In this document: positions 11,455-23,000 of the stretch, one piece after another | Layout of the letters: every line of letters starts with the position of its first letter | Numbering within the stretch: the stretch's first letter is position 1 | Notes under the pieces: model-generated | The model's database searches: none | Told to the model about the DNA's origin: nothing | The model's input: the letters and a program-made list of their open reading frames with translations, nothing else | Assembly (NCBI GenBank): GCA_015680685.1 | Contig: MNCI01036167.1 | Location: 632 to 64,631, forward strand | Direction: 5' to 3' | DNA from: Gnetum montanum | Taxonomy: Eukaryota > Streptophyta > Gnetopsida > Gnetales > Gnetaceae | Length of the DNA stretch: 64,000 nucleotides | Made by a program: the position numbers and the translations under genes

Positions 11455-13406
11455 ATAGCCATCCATTTTAACATCTTAATGAGGATAACCAATTTTTCAC
11501 CTTTTTGTTTTGCAACATTCTTTATATATTTTTCATTTTCTTAAATATTTTATTTATTATTTTATATATTTTCTTTTCTTTTCTTCCTTGTTAATTTCAT
11601 CCAATCTTATTGGAAATCTCTAATTTTGTTCATTGCTACTATAAATTTTAAAGATTTATTCAAGGAAACTATCAACATTATGATTGATTAACCAAAAGGC
11701 CAAATTTTATCCTTAGAATATGTTCACTCTTAACAACCTTTCAATTTTCTAGTGGTATCAGGCAATGAGTTCATGTCATCCACCTATCAATTTATTCCAT
11801 GGGAAATCAATATCTTGAAAACATGAAGGTTCTTGCACATTACAGCTAAAAGTAACAAATGATCTTGTTACCCAATAGGAAAGGACCAACTAGAAAAGGA
11901 AAAGGGTGTTACTTTAAGCAGATTTGACATATGTTTGTCTCAACTTCCTTCTTAAGTTCTATGATTCTCCACTGGTATATCATCACTCCTATTGTTAATC
12001 ATAAAAAGAAAGCATGTCTTTGTATGATGTGATTTTTGTAAAAAAAATAACAAGAAAAGAAAAACAAGAATAAAAATTCAAAGAACATCCCTTAGACTCA
12101 ATAATGAACTACAAGCACTTGTTATGAGGATAGAAAGACATGTTACCCATGTCTGAAGGCATCCCTCTAACTAAGGTCCTACCTACTTCCTTCTTTTCTA
12201 ATCTTCTTCTCTTGGAGTGATGATTTTCCTTTGGGATTCTCATGAACTTTTTGATCATCGAAGAGGAGGAATATGCCAATGTGAGATTACTCAAAATGAA
12301 CTGGACTTGGTCTAGACTTGCAACAAACTAGTATCAAATCATCTTAATCATAATTTTCACCAAGACTCTCATATGACCAGGATGTAAATTATCCAACCAC
12401 CATTCTCTCTTTCTACCATTTTCTCACTTCATTTTCTATCACCTCATAGCCTCATACCACAGTAAATTGATATTTTTGTTTTCTAGATGGCATAACCCTA
12501 GGAAAATTCCTTCCATGGGTATGGAATTTAACTTAAACCAACTATTCATTATCCTTGATGCCCACAGACTCCTTGCGATGAAGGTATGCAAGGGCATAAT
12601 AAGCATATGCTTGCTTTAGGAATCACTGAGTTTCATTCCTTTGATCTACCATAAGTTAAACTTACTAACTATTGGCTGCTTGCATTATCAATCCTCTCAA
12701 TAGCATTATAGCATCTAGTTTTTCTTTATTTGACATCAAAACATCCTTAAAGAACTCATCCAATCCACTTTAATTGCTTTCATTTAGCCAAACCTACCCT
12801 CTTTCATGTTGTTGCCATCATTCTATATCTTTTTGGCTTCCATTTATCTCTTGTTTTGTCCCAAAACTCATCTAAAATTCCTTCATTTCTAAGTGAAAAT
12901 TCTAGTTAAGAATAACTATGTCGATGCAAGAAAAAAACTCTATAAATATGTGTGACAGTTAGCTTATTTTTCACCATTTTTCCAAAGCTCTAAAGGATTT
13001 TTTGCCATTTTTTATAGCCAAATAACCTTTCAAGCACCATAACTTTTAAACCACTTACTTGATTTCTTCCATTTTTTATCCTTGAGCTACTGGAGGTATG
13101 CTTTACATCATGGGGTCCTCAAACCATAGGTTTTTAATGGAGAATTTTTTGAAATTTTTCTAACTCCCCACGACTAAACTATTAAAATAATAATCATAGA
13201 GGGTTAAGACCAACAAAAAATTTCATTATTTGGGAATAAAATAATAATAAAATATTACCACTAGCCTATGATCATAAAATAAGAACTTAATGATAAACTC
13301 TTAATATTTAAGGAATTAAGATAACCTGATCTAACAAAGTAAGATATTTAAAGAAACAAAGGTTATGAACTAAAGAGATAATCTTGGATTATGTTTGTGA
13401 TCACAA
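11455..13406 (+). other. B spacer between pol and ORF3
   Basis: About 1.95 kb of AT-rich, pyrimidine-tract-rich DNA with no gene. The 11500-11600 T-rich block and the 12110-12175 segment with an AGAAAGACATGTTACCCATG core recur in element C (29520-29760 and 29930-29980), so this spacer is an inherited part of the family. The 61-codon frame on the opposite strand at 12109-12294 has no support. The spacer ends with the promoter-like module at 12920. Confidence 0.6.
12920..12956 (+). promoter_or_regulatory. Putative internal promoter upstream of ORF3 (B)
   Basis: GTCGATGCA (12920-12928) is followed 12 bases later by CTATAAATATGTGTGAC. The LTR of the same element carries CATCGATGCA/CATTGATGCA repeats followed by CTATATAAATGTGCACAC. 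Motif, TATA box and the TGTGnnAC tail therefore all recur about 450 bases upstream of the ORF3 ATG. Function is inferred from sequence only. Confidence 0.45.
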
Positions 13407-16243
13407 ATGGCTTCAAAAAGAGGACTGCAAGTAGCAGGTCCATCATAATCTAGGGAGAATTGACCCCAAGAAGGAAGGGATCAATAGTAAGAACAACCCC
13501 AGAAGTAAGTAGTAGAGGCTACACATGCTACTGGGCCTCTTTGGAAGGAACTCGAAGTGGAATCTATTAGGTAGATTTCTACTATAGAAATAAATCAATC
13601 TAGCCAGGATGAGGCTCAAAGACCAAGACCTAATTTAGAGGTAACACTCATGGAAGCCTACTTGTAGAATATCAGAACTAAGGAGGTCTAAAGTTCTATC
13701 TTGCAGGAGTTGAAATTTGGATTCTTCTTGGAGTTCGTGCCAGAGGAGGTCAGAAAACAATTGTAGGGGTCTCCTCTATGGTTCATTCTCTCTAATAGTG
13801 GAGAATGGTACATGACAGAAACCTACATGTTATTGAATAATCAACAAGGAGATGCATTGCTGAAGATCAAAGATGTCATCATCTCGTACTTAGTTGAAGC
13901 CATTTTTGAAGCCCTTGGTTTGTCCAACACTAAGGAAAATCTTGCAAAGATCGCAACGTAGGCAAACCCTGAAACAAAAAAAGAATGCATCCAATTATGC
14001 TATGGAGTGAACCGTAATAAGTACAATGCCCTAATAAAGATGGAGAGAGCTTATTTTAAGATCATGGCCTATCACCTAAACCCAATGGTGAGGCTAAGCA
14101 AGGTAACATCCTTCTCCACCAAGGCATGTGCAACTCTAAGCAAAAAATTTCCTATCAATCTACTCTAGCTTATCTTCCTTAAAATCGAAAAGCATTTTTT
14201 AAAAAATGAGAAGGGTAGGAAGACACTTTCCTTTTCATGCTTGATCATAAAAGGCGAGGAATAGCCCACTATTCTAATGATGCAGTCTACTGCATTCCTA
14301 CTACATCATGGAAAGAGATGATGAAGCATAAGGCCACTATAAAGCATCATGAAGAGGAGTAGCCATCACTACAATCACTTGCAATCTTAGAATCAACACC
14401 AAAAATGCTTGTAGCTATCTAGCACCTTAGGAAACTTTGAGAGCAATAGGTGTAGTAACAACAAGGATTTACAGATGGTGAGGAAGCATCCATCTACCGC
14501 CCAACCATGAGCCATCTAAATGAGGTTGCAAGGACCATCATCTAGCTACATAGTGAGATGGCACCACTATTTTTCGCATAACAAAACCAAGCACCCGTTA
14601 GACCCAATCCAAATGCCAAAGAAGTCACTGTATCTATCTCTAGATAAGTATTTTTCAAAATTTTGAGAAATGAAGTAGCCTTCTCTATCATGTTAAAAGA
14701 AGAATAAGGGGTAATGACCTTGGTAATGTCACACAAAGGCCAAGATATGGCAGCAGAGGTAATGGTCAACAAAGTTGCAGAAGCCCTCAATGCTCCTACT
14801 ACATCATTACTAAACATTACTACTATGGTAGATATCCATGCATTGACAAGAGTAGGAAGTAGCTAGATGAGTGTTGTCTGATACAAAGAAGTATTGGAAA
14901 GAATGGTGGGAGCTAGGCAACTACTTCGAGAGATCTGTGATCTTTTGGATGACATCACAGCCAACTAGTCACAATTGTTAGAGAAAAGGGGCAAGTTGTT
15001 AGTAGCTAATGTGAAACTTAAGGAGGCCATCATAACTAATTGATGGTTGTTGTTAAAGTTGTAGAACTGCAAGTGCATCTCTCTAATCCTACCATTCTCT
15101 AGCTTGAGTTGACATGAGATGAAGCTTTTCAACATCTTTAACAAAAGTATCAGGAGGTTGAAAATACAAAGGATATGGTGATCTTCTATGCATCTATGTC
15201 AAAATCCATAGCAAACAAAACTAACAAGGGCCTATCACAAGTTCGCAAGAAAAACTTGAGCTTCACCAAAGATGACCATCACCCATAAAATTATGAGTAA
15301 AACAAAAAGGACCAAATGGTTAAATACATCTGCCAACAGTAGCAGTATCTTACCAAGGTAAACTTGAATTTGAGGATATTGGCAGCTGAAAATAAGAATC
15401 TTTTAATGGAGGAGGTTTGTGCCCTTTTCTAGAGGACTACAATTAAGATAGCCACCTAGAAGAATAAGGTCCTAAAATTTAAAAAAGGAATAATCACTAT
15501 AAGGGCCAAGTTGGACAACTCAAGGAGATCAATTAAAAAGAGATTAAATTGGCCAAGGTAAAGGTGAACGAAGCTATCCAACAACTTCAACAAAGAGGTG
15601 ATGCATGGAAACCCATATTTGATGGATTGAATGAAATAATCAAGTAGAAATCTACCTAAAGGAGTTGCAAATCAAGAAGATGACCAAGTACATGGAGCTT
15701 ACCAAACTTCGCTATGAAAACTTGGCAATGCTAATATCAGGAAGTCCAAGAAATGAATTGAAGAAGTAGGTCACTAGCTCTTACCTCCTCTATGAGGTGA
15801 AGTTTAAGCTCCAAAAATATACAAAATAAAATTTGGAGATAACCAATGTGGAGCTTGAAGTTCTTAGAAGTATATTCACATATCAACAAACTGTTGCTAA
15901 GAACCTAGTGAGGAGGATGAATGACTACCAAAAGCTATAGAACCTTGTCAAGACATTCGATGTTAGATCTAAAACATTCGCAACCTAGTTTGTGAACATG
16001 AATGAGATGTTTCCTTCACTACCATGCCCATGGAACATCCCTACATTGGCTAATCTAGGTGAAGTAGCTTGGACTATCTATGATTTATGAAGTAAGGAGG
16101 AAAAAATAAAGGTACTTATGAATGCCTTCAAATTTATAGAAGTAGTAGCGATAGTAGTAGAGTAGCCTCAACCTCAAGTAGCACTAGGACATGATGGAGG
16201 ACCATCAAAGCCATAGGAGCCTCTACCTCTAGGCACTATGTGA
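13407..16243 (+). pseudogene. Element B ORF3 (env-position, coiled-coil protein), decayed
   Basis: Third ORF in the position where Athila elements carry their env-like gene. ATG at 13407 starts MASKRGLQVAGPS. A globular region follows (about 13700-14250: LKFGFFLEFVPEEVRKQL, GSPLWFILSNSGEWYMTETY, then ALGLSNT), matching F ORF3 (LNFESFAKFAPEAIRDHL, GSPFWPILSESSAWYLGETY, VLNLPNT). A long Lys/Glu/Leu-rich coiled coil spans 14880-15950. The C-terminus reads MFPSLPCPWNIPTLANLG (16008-16062), also conserved in F and C, and the TGA is at 16241. It has many TAG/TAA stops. I see no signal peptide or membrane segment, so an envelope role is not supported. Confidence 0.65.
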
Positions 16244-16436
16244 TGCTTCATCATGCCTTCATGCATTCAATAGGTGCCTACTAATTTTTGTTGTAAATTG
16301 CACCCATTTTTGTAATTTGTACAATATGACATTCAATGTTAGTTAGAGTTAGTCAGTTAATATAGGTTTCATACTTTCCCAAATTTGGTAAGAAACTCGA
16401 TCTTAATTTTTTTTACTCAAGGATGAGTTTTCAATT

Positions 16437-16449
16437 AGTCATGGGGGTA
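16437..16449 (+). other. Element B 3' polypurine tract
   Basis: AGTCATGGGGGTA ends exactly at the LTR start TGATGAAG (16450). The 25 bases before it (ACTCAAGGATGAGTTTT...) are also conserved before the LTRs of F and G on the minus strand, so this block is a family feature that primes plus-strand DNA synthesis. Confidence 0.8.
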
Positions 16450-17335
16450 TGATGAAGCATTAATAAGATAACTACATTGATGCATTCCCATCGATGCAAC
16501 CTCATTAATGTATCCTAGGATGCATTGACATAGGTACATTGATGTTGATGCAGTTGTTACCTATAGAAATGCGCACATCCCTTGCATTTATGACATCTTC
16601 TGGTTATTTCCCTAGCTAAAATCTTGCAATTTCTTTTCATAGAAATTAGAATATTTTTCCTCTGAGTGCCTAAAACATGGATTCAAGTGACTATACAACA
16701 TTTTATTTGAGTGCACGTGTACCTAGATACATTTGTATGAATGGAAATAAAATTGAGATTTTCTTCTATCCATTATAATACTTAGATTAGAATAACTTTA
16801 CTTTGCAGCAATTTACTTTACATGTAATTTACTTTCCTGTTATTAAGAAATTAGTATTATAATTTGTAAGCAATGTAAGTATGACTTTTTGAAGCATAAC
16901 ATATTAATGCTTGGTAATCCTAGTAGTGGTTACTTGGTACACCCATTAGTATTCACTTAGTAACCCAACAACATTAATATACATTTAAGATGTGTATGGA
17001 AAGTGGGAATGGATGCTCTACCTTAGGATAGTTAGTTAATAAAGTAGTTAATTAGTCATTTGATTTAAATATTGAATCTTTATTCACTTAATCATTTAGC
17101 AAGCAAGAGAAAATAATAAAAAGCACAAAATTAAACATCTTATGCCTCAACCACACTTGATTATACACCTCAATTAACACAAATGTGGATTGGAAAGATA
17201 ACAACTCATAACTATGTAATTCACCATCTAGGAATATCAGCCGCTTAGGTAAATAAGTTCATGGAATTTGATTGGATCATGTGTACGTACTAGTGATTCA
17301 TATGGTTGGGTGTAAAGGATACCCACTACTCATCA
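16450..17335 (+). mobile_element. Element B 3' LTR (886 bp)
   Basis: TGATGAAGCATTAATAAG to CCCACTACTCATCA, with TGATGA/TCATCA inverted ends. It contains the ATTGATGCA / CATCGATGCA / CATTGACAT motif series (16475-16555), but its TATA box has mutated to CTATAGAAATGCGCACA (16561). Divergence from the 5' copy by single-base changes and small indels is clear by eye, so the insertion is old. Confidence 0.85.
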
Positions 17336-17483
17336 ATAAGGATTAGGATAGAAGAGATCCCACTATCCTTTCTTGAATGTTGTCAAGGAAATAAGTCTAC
17401 ATTAGAAAAGAGTCCTCAATGTCTAGTAAATTAGATCAAAAATTCCTAGTGATGATATGTTGATTATCACTTTTATGTTGAAG

Positions 17484-17755
17484 GTAGTGCACTAGGTCAA
17501 GTAGCACACCATGTGAGGTAGCACACCACACAAGGTAATATACCTAGTAAGGCAGTACACAAGGTGAGGTACCATACCATGTGAGGCATCACACTTAGTG
17601 AGGTAATGCACCACAAGAGATAACACATGAGGCAAGGCATCATACTAGATGAGGTACCACACCACGTGAGGCGATGCACCTGGTGAGGTAGCACACCATG
17701 TCAAGCAATGCACAAGGTGAGACAATGCACTAAGTGAGATAGCACACCCCATGAT
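17484..17755 (+). repeat. 17-bp minisatellite, 16 units
   Basis: Sixteen consecutive 17-mers in unbroken register, typically GTAGCACACCATGTGAG. The first three units are GTAGTGCACTAGGTCAA, GTAGCACACCATGTGAG and GTAGCACACCACACAAG. Units vary at many positions but never in length. The array begins about 150 bases after the element B LTR. The open frame on the minus strand at 17497-17694 is a by-product of the repeat. Confidence 0.9.
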
Positions 17756-19620
17756 GTAGTGTCAATGATGCATCACCACTTACTGAAACAAGCCCAAACT
17801 ATAGGTTTAAGTACACATAAACAACTTTATGCATCTTGGCCTACAAATAGATATAGAATTACCATTGGATGCCTTATCATTCACTCATGATTAAATTAAG
17901 CTAGTGTCTTAGCTTACAACAATGAAAATTAGACTAGACATGACTTGACTTATGATCGATACAGAGGGTTTACAACAAGATAATATAGTGGATATAACAT
18001 TAACTTGCCACCTCAAGAAGACGCACTAGGAGATGGTAGTTGTGATGAAACAACTCCTAGTATGTTTGATCTATACAAGGTGTATAATGGATATCTTTGG
18101 ACTGTCTCTTCTACACTCGACACCCTTGTTAAAGAATTCTAATTTGGTCCCATATCAATCAATGCTCCCATAGTAGTGCCTAACACAGTTTCTTTTTCTC
18201 TCATTTGCACTATTCATGGCACTAACTTGCTTGCATAATCTTAGGTTGCATGATCTCCAACCTTCTCTTAGACATTCTTCAGATTAATGAAATCTACCAA
18301 TGGATCATTCAAATTTTATCCTAGTGGTTATTACTATGCATGTCCCCAGCTTAGTATTCATGGAACAAGACTTATGACCTCCAGATCTTCTTGATTAGGA
18401 GGGTTCCACTAGGTTAGGTTTAATTGATGGTTTAAATGGTACTTATCTTTCAACAAATTCCATCATGGAGGCCTAAGCTTCTTCAAGTTCATTTGGTTAT
18501 GACCTTTGCTATATAAAACATAATTGTTGGGACCTAATTTGTTGTGAAAAATGCTAAAAATTCATGTAAGTTCCTTGAGACTCTATATATCCATCACAAA
18601 AAATGCCAACAAGAATAATGAAAAGCATAAAAGCCAAGAACAATATGTAAAACATTAGCACAGCCAAGATTCTAGCACAAGAAGGTATGTAAAACATGAT
18701 AGGAAATTTTTTTGAAAATCATATCTAATTTTGTCCCTCTCCCCCACAATTGAGATATGAGACACCCAACTTAGAGAAGTAAAATACATATTACCATTGG
18801 TAGTAAGAGCACATTGATGAATTAAAATACATGATACAAACATCACATAGTTTGAAAAAGGAAGGAAAATAGACAAGGTATTATGAAGGGTCAAAATTAA
18901 ATAAATATTTTAATTTAAAGTTATAAATCAATTAGACAATCAAATAGGGATAAGGAAAAAAAATGTCTTGGTTGATTATTAAAACATATAGTATTGCTAC
19001 TACCCAAGTATGAGACTAATGAGGTGCTTATGTAATGTAACCACTACCATCCCGTAGGAAATTAAGCATTGAGCTAACTCGCTTACAATGCTAAGCCACA
19101 AAGAATTCACAAGTTTATCCTCCCCATAGTAGGCTTTTATCTTTTTTCCCTTCTGAATCTTATCAATGAGATATCTGTGGATTCTTAATAACTAGCAATA
19201 CATCAACATTAAACATGAGTTTACCTCTTGGATGACCATATCTCATCCTATGCTTCAACTTGATTGACATCATGCATGTACAATGATGAACTAGAGATGG
19301 TTTGAAGAGGAAGAAATGATGGAGAACTTGAATGAATTGGACAGGAGAAAGGGAAAATGCAACATCATCACGTCCTTAGCCAATAATTCAATTAGCTCAT
19401 TGGAGCATGAGCGCATTTACCACACCTTACAAGGAATCTTCCGTTGGTTCCCTTCACCATTGCTTGTCCAACTAGTAGGAACAACCCTCTAAGTCTTCCT
19501 TTACTGATGCAAGGTAGCACCACCACTTCCAATATCATCGAGTCCTGAATATTTCATGGTTTGACTATTGATGAAGTTAAGGCCTTTTCGGTCTTTTTCT
19601 TTTGTTTTCTTGGATTGGGA
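17756..19620. other. No gene seen between minisatellite and B3 gene
   Basis: Unassigned AT-rich DNA. The region 19020-19090 has a GAGTTAGCTCAATGC-like string on the minus strand that resembles a tRNA A box, but no B box follows. The minus frame 18655-18894 has no recognisable product. Confidence 0.4.
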
Positions 19621-19655
19621 TATTGTGCGTGGGACCATTTACGTCCGCATTAAAA

Positions 19656-19939
19656 AATGTCAGGATGACCCCAGTTGTCGTGACATAGTTTTCTTTTATG
19701 AAATGTCGCGACATATTTAATCTTTGTTTTTGCTGTCACGATGTCCCGAGTCATGACATGTTTAAATTTTAGTTTTTGCGGTTTGAAGAGTTCAGACATG
19801 ATGCTTTCACAGCCAACCGTTGTGAAGTTTGCAACGGGAAGCCACTGATCAAATAATCGTGGGCTTTTCTTATTTCAAATAATTTCAAATAAGTATATAC
19901 ATCTTCCTGGGTTTCTGAAGGTGCGCAGGAAATTTGGAA
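19656..19939 (+). promoter_or_regulatory. Probable promoter and 5' UTR of the B3 gene
   Basis: Over about 100 bases there are four near-palindromes of one kind: TGTCGTGACA (19676), ATGTCGCGACAT (19703), TGTCACGATGTC (19734) and GTCATGACAT (19750). A weaker TGTCAGGATGACC lies at 19658. Closer to the ATG are two AACGG cores: CAACGGTTGG on the minus strand at 19813-19822, and GCAACGGG at 19832. These match the core of plant MSA (G2/M) elements. TATATA lies at 19894, only about 46 bases before the ATG at 19940. The true start site is unknown, and all regulatory readings are inference. Confidence 0.45.
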
Positions 19940-20053
19940 ATGGAACCGGGGCTGGAAACCTGCTTTGATTGTGGAGTTGAAAGCGATGGTGAAGTCAATG
20001 CTGAAGGTTTGCGTTTTTTTAAAATCCTGTGGGAACGGTTCCAAGAAACCCTA
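19940..20053 (+). CDS. B3 gene exon 1
   Basis: It codes for 38 residues from MEPGLETCFDCG to the first strand of B3 domain 1 (FFKILWERFQETL). The donor is CTA|GTACGT in phase 0. Residues 8-11 (CFDC) form a lone Cys pair. Confidence 0.82.
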
Positions 20054-23000
20054 GTACGTACACCTTTTCTGCATATTTTGCTTTTCCTGTATTTTGTTTC
20101 CAACCGAATGCTTTAAAGTGTTTCCTGTAAATTTTTTTAAATAGGTGAAGACATTATTTTGTTAACAATTACAATAGTACTAGCTAATACTACAACAGGT
20201 TCCAACACATTTTTTATAACTACATGCTCAAAATGGCTATTTGTTATTGAGTTGGATTGTCTTTGGCGAATAATCTGTTTGTTCCTCTGTTAAATATAAT
20301 GATGATATAATGAAATGATATTGTTTATATACTATTTCAGAATATAAATAGGAATTGCACACTGTTAATCATCAATGATAACTCTTGTGGTATTATCAGT
20401 TTTTTGAAGTGTAAAATTAATTGATTTTGAAAAATGTACTCTAAAAAAGGTACAGATACAGTTTTGGATGCAGACGGGTAAAGGGCCTAAGACCTTTCTT
20501 AAGTTTAAGCACTAAACTTTTATAACAAATAAGCTATTTATATAATAATGATTACAATTTAAAAAAAAAACATAAAAATTTATAATGTTATTTTGTTGGT
20601 ACAAGGCTAGAATGTGAATGGTGATAAGAAAATTATAAAATTTAAAATCAACTCATAATGATATTAAAACAATCAACCACCTTAACAAATATATTTTATG
20701 TACATCTTTTATGAAACTAAAACTGAAATTGATTTTAAGTGCATCCTTAGAAACTTGAGATATATTGGACAGAGGAAATCTATATGGAATGATAAAAATT
20801 CCATTAATAAAGTTACTAAGTGTCCTTGGCACCATTTGAAATAGAGGAAATGTATATAGAATGTGTGATAAAGATTTTATTTATAAAGTTACCAAGTGTC
20901 CTTGGCAGTATTTAAAATAAATCAATTAAGTTGCTAGCTGTAATTTGCTATCTTTGGTAAAAGTGCTTAAATACAAAACATTGAAGAATACATGATATTC
21001 ATCTACAACCATATTTTGATTGCACATATGACATGTTCTCTAGAGACTACCACTTGAAGTGATGGTAAGGTGCTTGTTTATCAAGTTATAAGACCTAGGT
21101 TCGAGCCTGGGTGTAGCTGCTTGAAAAAGGTTAGGCTTTTGCTCATCCATTGACCCTTCTAGGATACTGCCTTTGTAGAATGAACATTGAGCCTTTGAAT
21201 GATGATTTTCTATATGACTTGTTCTCTCTTCTCGTGGAATCTTGAGCCATTTATGTATTTCAATTTTGAAGTAGTGAGAGCCAAATCTTATCTTGCTAAT
21301 CTGACACCTCAAATAGCAGGAGATAGGGGCCTATAAATAAGTTGCTTTTCTATTAATGCCTCCTTTGATGTTGGTTAAATAAAACTGTTTCTTCCCTTTT
21401 AAATGATCCCATATGTGTAAAAGGACTTTGTGCTTGATAATGTTATAGAGTTGCTTTGTATCACAGTAAAGAAATTGCTCTTCAATATCCCTTTTTTAAG
21501 CCATAGTATTCCCTTATGGAATCACCCTTTTTGACATGTAGTTAAGATTTCTTTAGAAAGTTCATCCACTATGCAATAAAAAAGATTACAAATAAATGAT
21601 ACAAATTGGCAAAGGACTTCTATTTCTATAGACATCATATATGCTTCAAGTAATAGCAGATCATACTGTGTCTATCTTTAGCCTTCAAATTCTTCAACCA
21701 AAAAAATGCTTATGAACTTCTTCAATTTTTTGCCAATAATTGCTTGCTAAGCTAGGTCCCCACACCACACACTTATATAAATCTAGGTCATTGGTATGAT
21801 TTCATTGAATAATGTTGAGTTATGGACAAAAAAGATTTTGTAAAAGGAATTCTAAAACTAGTGTGGTTTGCTAGATCCAAGAAAGTGTTTGTGGAAGTAA
21901 GCAAAAATTCAATTTCAATTTTAGTATAAAAGAGTTGGTTGCACAATAGAATAGAAAAATTATTTTTTAACATCCCATGCCAAAGTAGATTCCTTCTTTT
22001 GCTTTTTAGAGAAAATAAGACATTCAATCCACCTACAATCCTTTGATTGATACATTGCCCCCATTGGGAAAGTTCCAAACAAAGGTATCTACAAGAGGGA
22101 GCCAAATCTACTTGCTTAGTTCGAATAATATAAAGGTAGCCATTTTCTGTATACCAAATACCATGATTTTAATTTTTTTTTTTTTGCATATTAACTTTGA
22201 TTCTTGAATGTTTATAGAATTCATCTAGAACAACAAGCATTTGTTGTAGATCCTCTTTGAATTTGAGATGAGACCAACACCATCAGTATACAACAAAATA
22301 ATAAAGGGCAATTACCTATTCTGTCAAACTATTGAATTAGAATTTTACACATTCAAATCTCTAGCTGATCAATAAAAATACCAAAAAGTGTAGGGGAAGG
22401 AAGACAACCTTGCTTCACAACAATACCACTATGTAGTGATACACTATCTTAGGATTTGAATATATATCTCCTTGTAAAGATTCTGAATAGAAGTGAGCAG
22501 TGTTGGTGGAGAACCTTTGTTTTTCAAACACTACCACAACTTTTGGAGGATGACTTGAGTCATAAGGTTTAGAAAAATTTATGAAATAGATAGATGTCTT
22601 ATTGTTCTACCCATTTGTGCTACCAATAAGCTATTTCAATGTGATGAGATGATCAATAGTAGAATGGTATCATTTAAATCTAACTTATAAGATTGCTGAT
22701 AAATTAGTTTTTTCAACATAATGAGCAATCATAAACTCAGGTATATTTCTTAAAGCTCATAGAATTGTGTCTTTTAAATCTAACTTATAAGATTGCTCAT
22801 AAATTATTTTCTTCAACATATTGACCAATCATTAACTCAAGTACATTTCTTAAAGCTTTGATAAAAATATTACTGATAGCGATCAACCTGTAGTTGTTCA
22901 AGTCATATCTATCCCCTTTTTTTAAAGAGCCAAATAGCTTTATTGATGCACCATACTTTATTCAAACTAAATTAAAGAGCATGATTAAATCCTTCCAACT

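Larger units (their letters stand above)
4255..17335 (+). mobile_element. Element B: Athila/Tat-like Ty3 LTR retrotransposon (13.1 kb)
   Basis: Two direct LTRs (4255 to about 5146, and 16450-17335) enclose gag, protease, RT, RNase H, integrase and a third ORF in plus orientation. This is the layout of the Athila/Tat branch, which carries an extra ORF after pol. The 3' LTR is TGATGAAGCA...CTACTCATCA, and the AGTCATGGGGGTA polypurine tract abuts its start. I see no clear 5-bp target duplication (GGTAA before, ATAAG after) and no primer-binding site after the 5' LTR, so the left end is eroded. Dozens of stops, several frameshifts and lost catalytic residues make it inactive. It is the only element here with a pol region. 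Confidence 0.85.

Noticed and set aside
13407-16243. ORF3 as a viral-type envelope gene
   Set aside because: No signal peptide, membrane segment or furin-like site; long coiled coil instead. Position alone does not show an envelope.
4255-17340. Target duplication for element B
   Set aside because: GGTAA before and ATAAG after do not match; ends are eroded or the locus is rearranged.
17497-17694. 65-codon Cys/Leu-rich frame on the minus strand
   Set aside because: It is a frame through the 17-bp minisatellite; composition follows the repeat.
19020-19095. Possible tRNA, 5S rRNA or SINE on the minus strand
   Set aside because: Only an A-box-like string; no B box, no cloverleaf, no match to 5S rRNA.
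21045-21120. tRNA gene because of a good B box
   Set aside because: No acceptor-stem pairing or anticodon arm visible; a SINE 5' part fits better.
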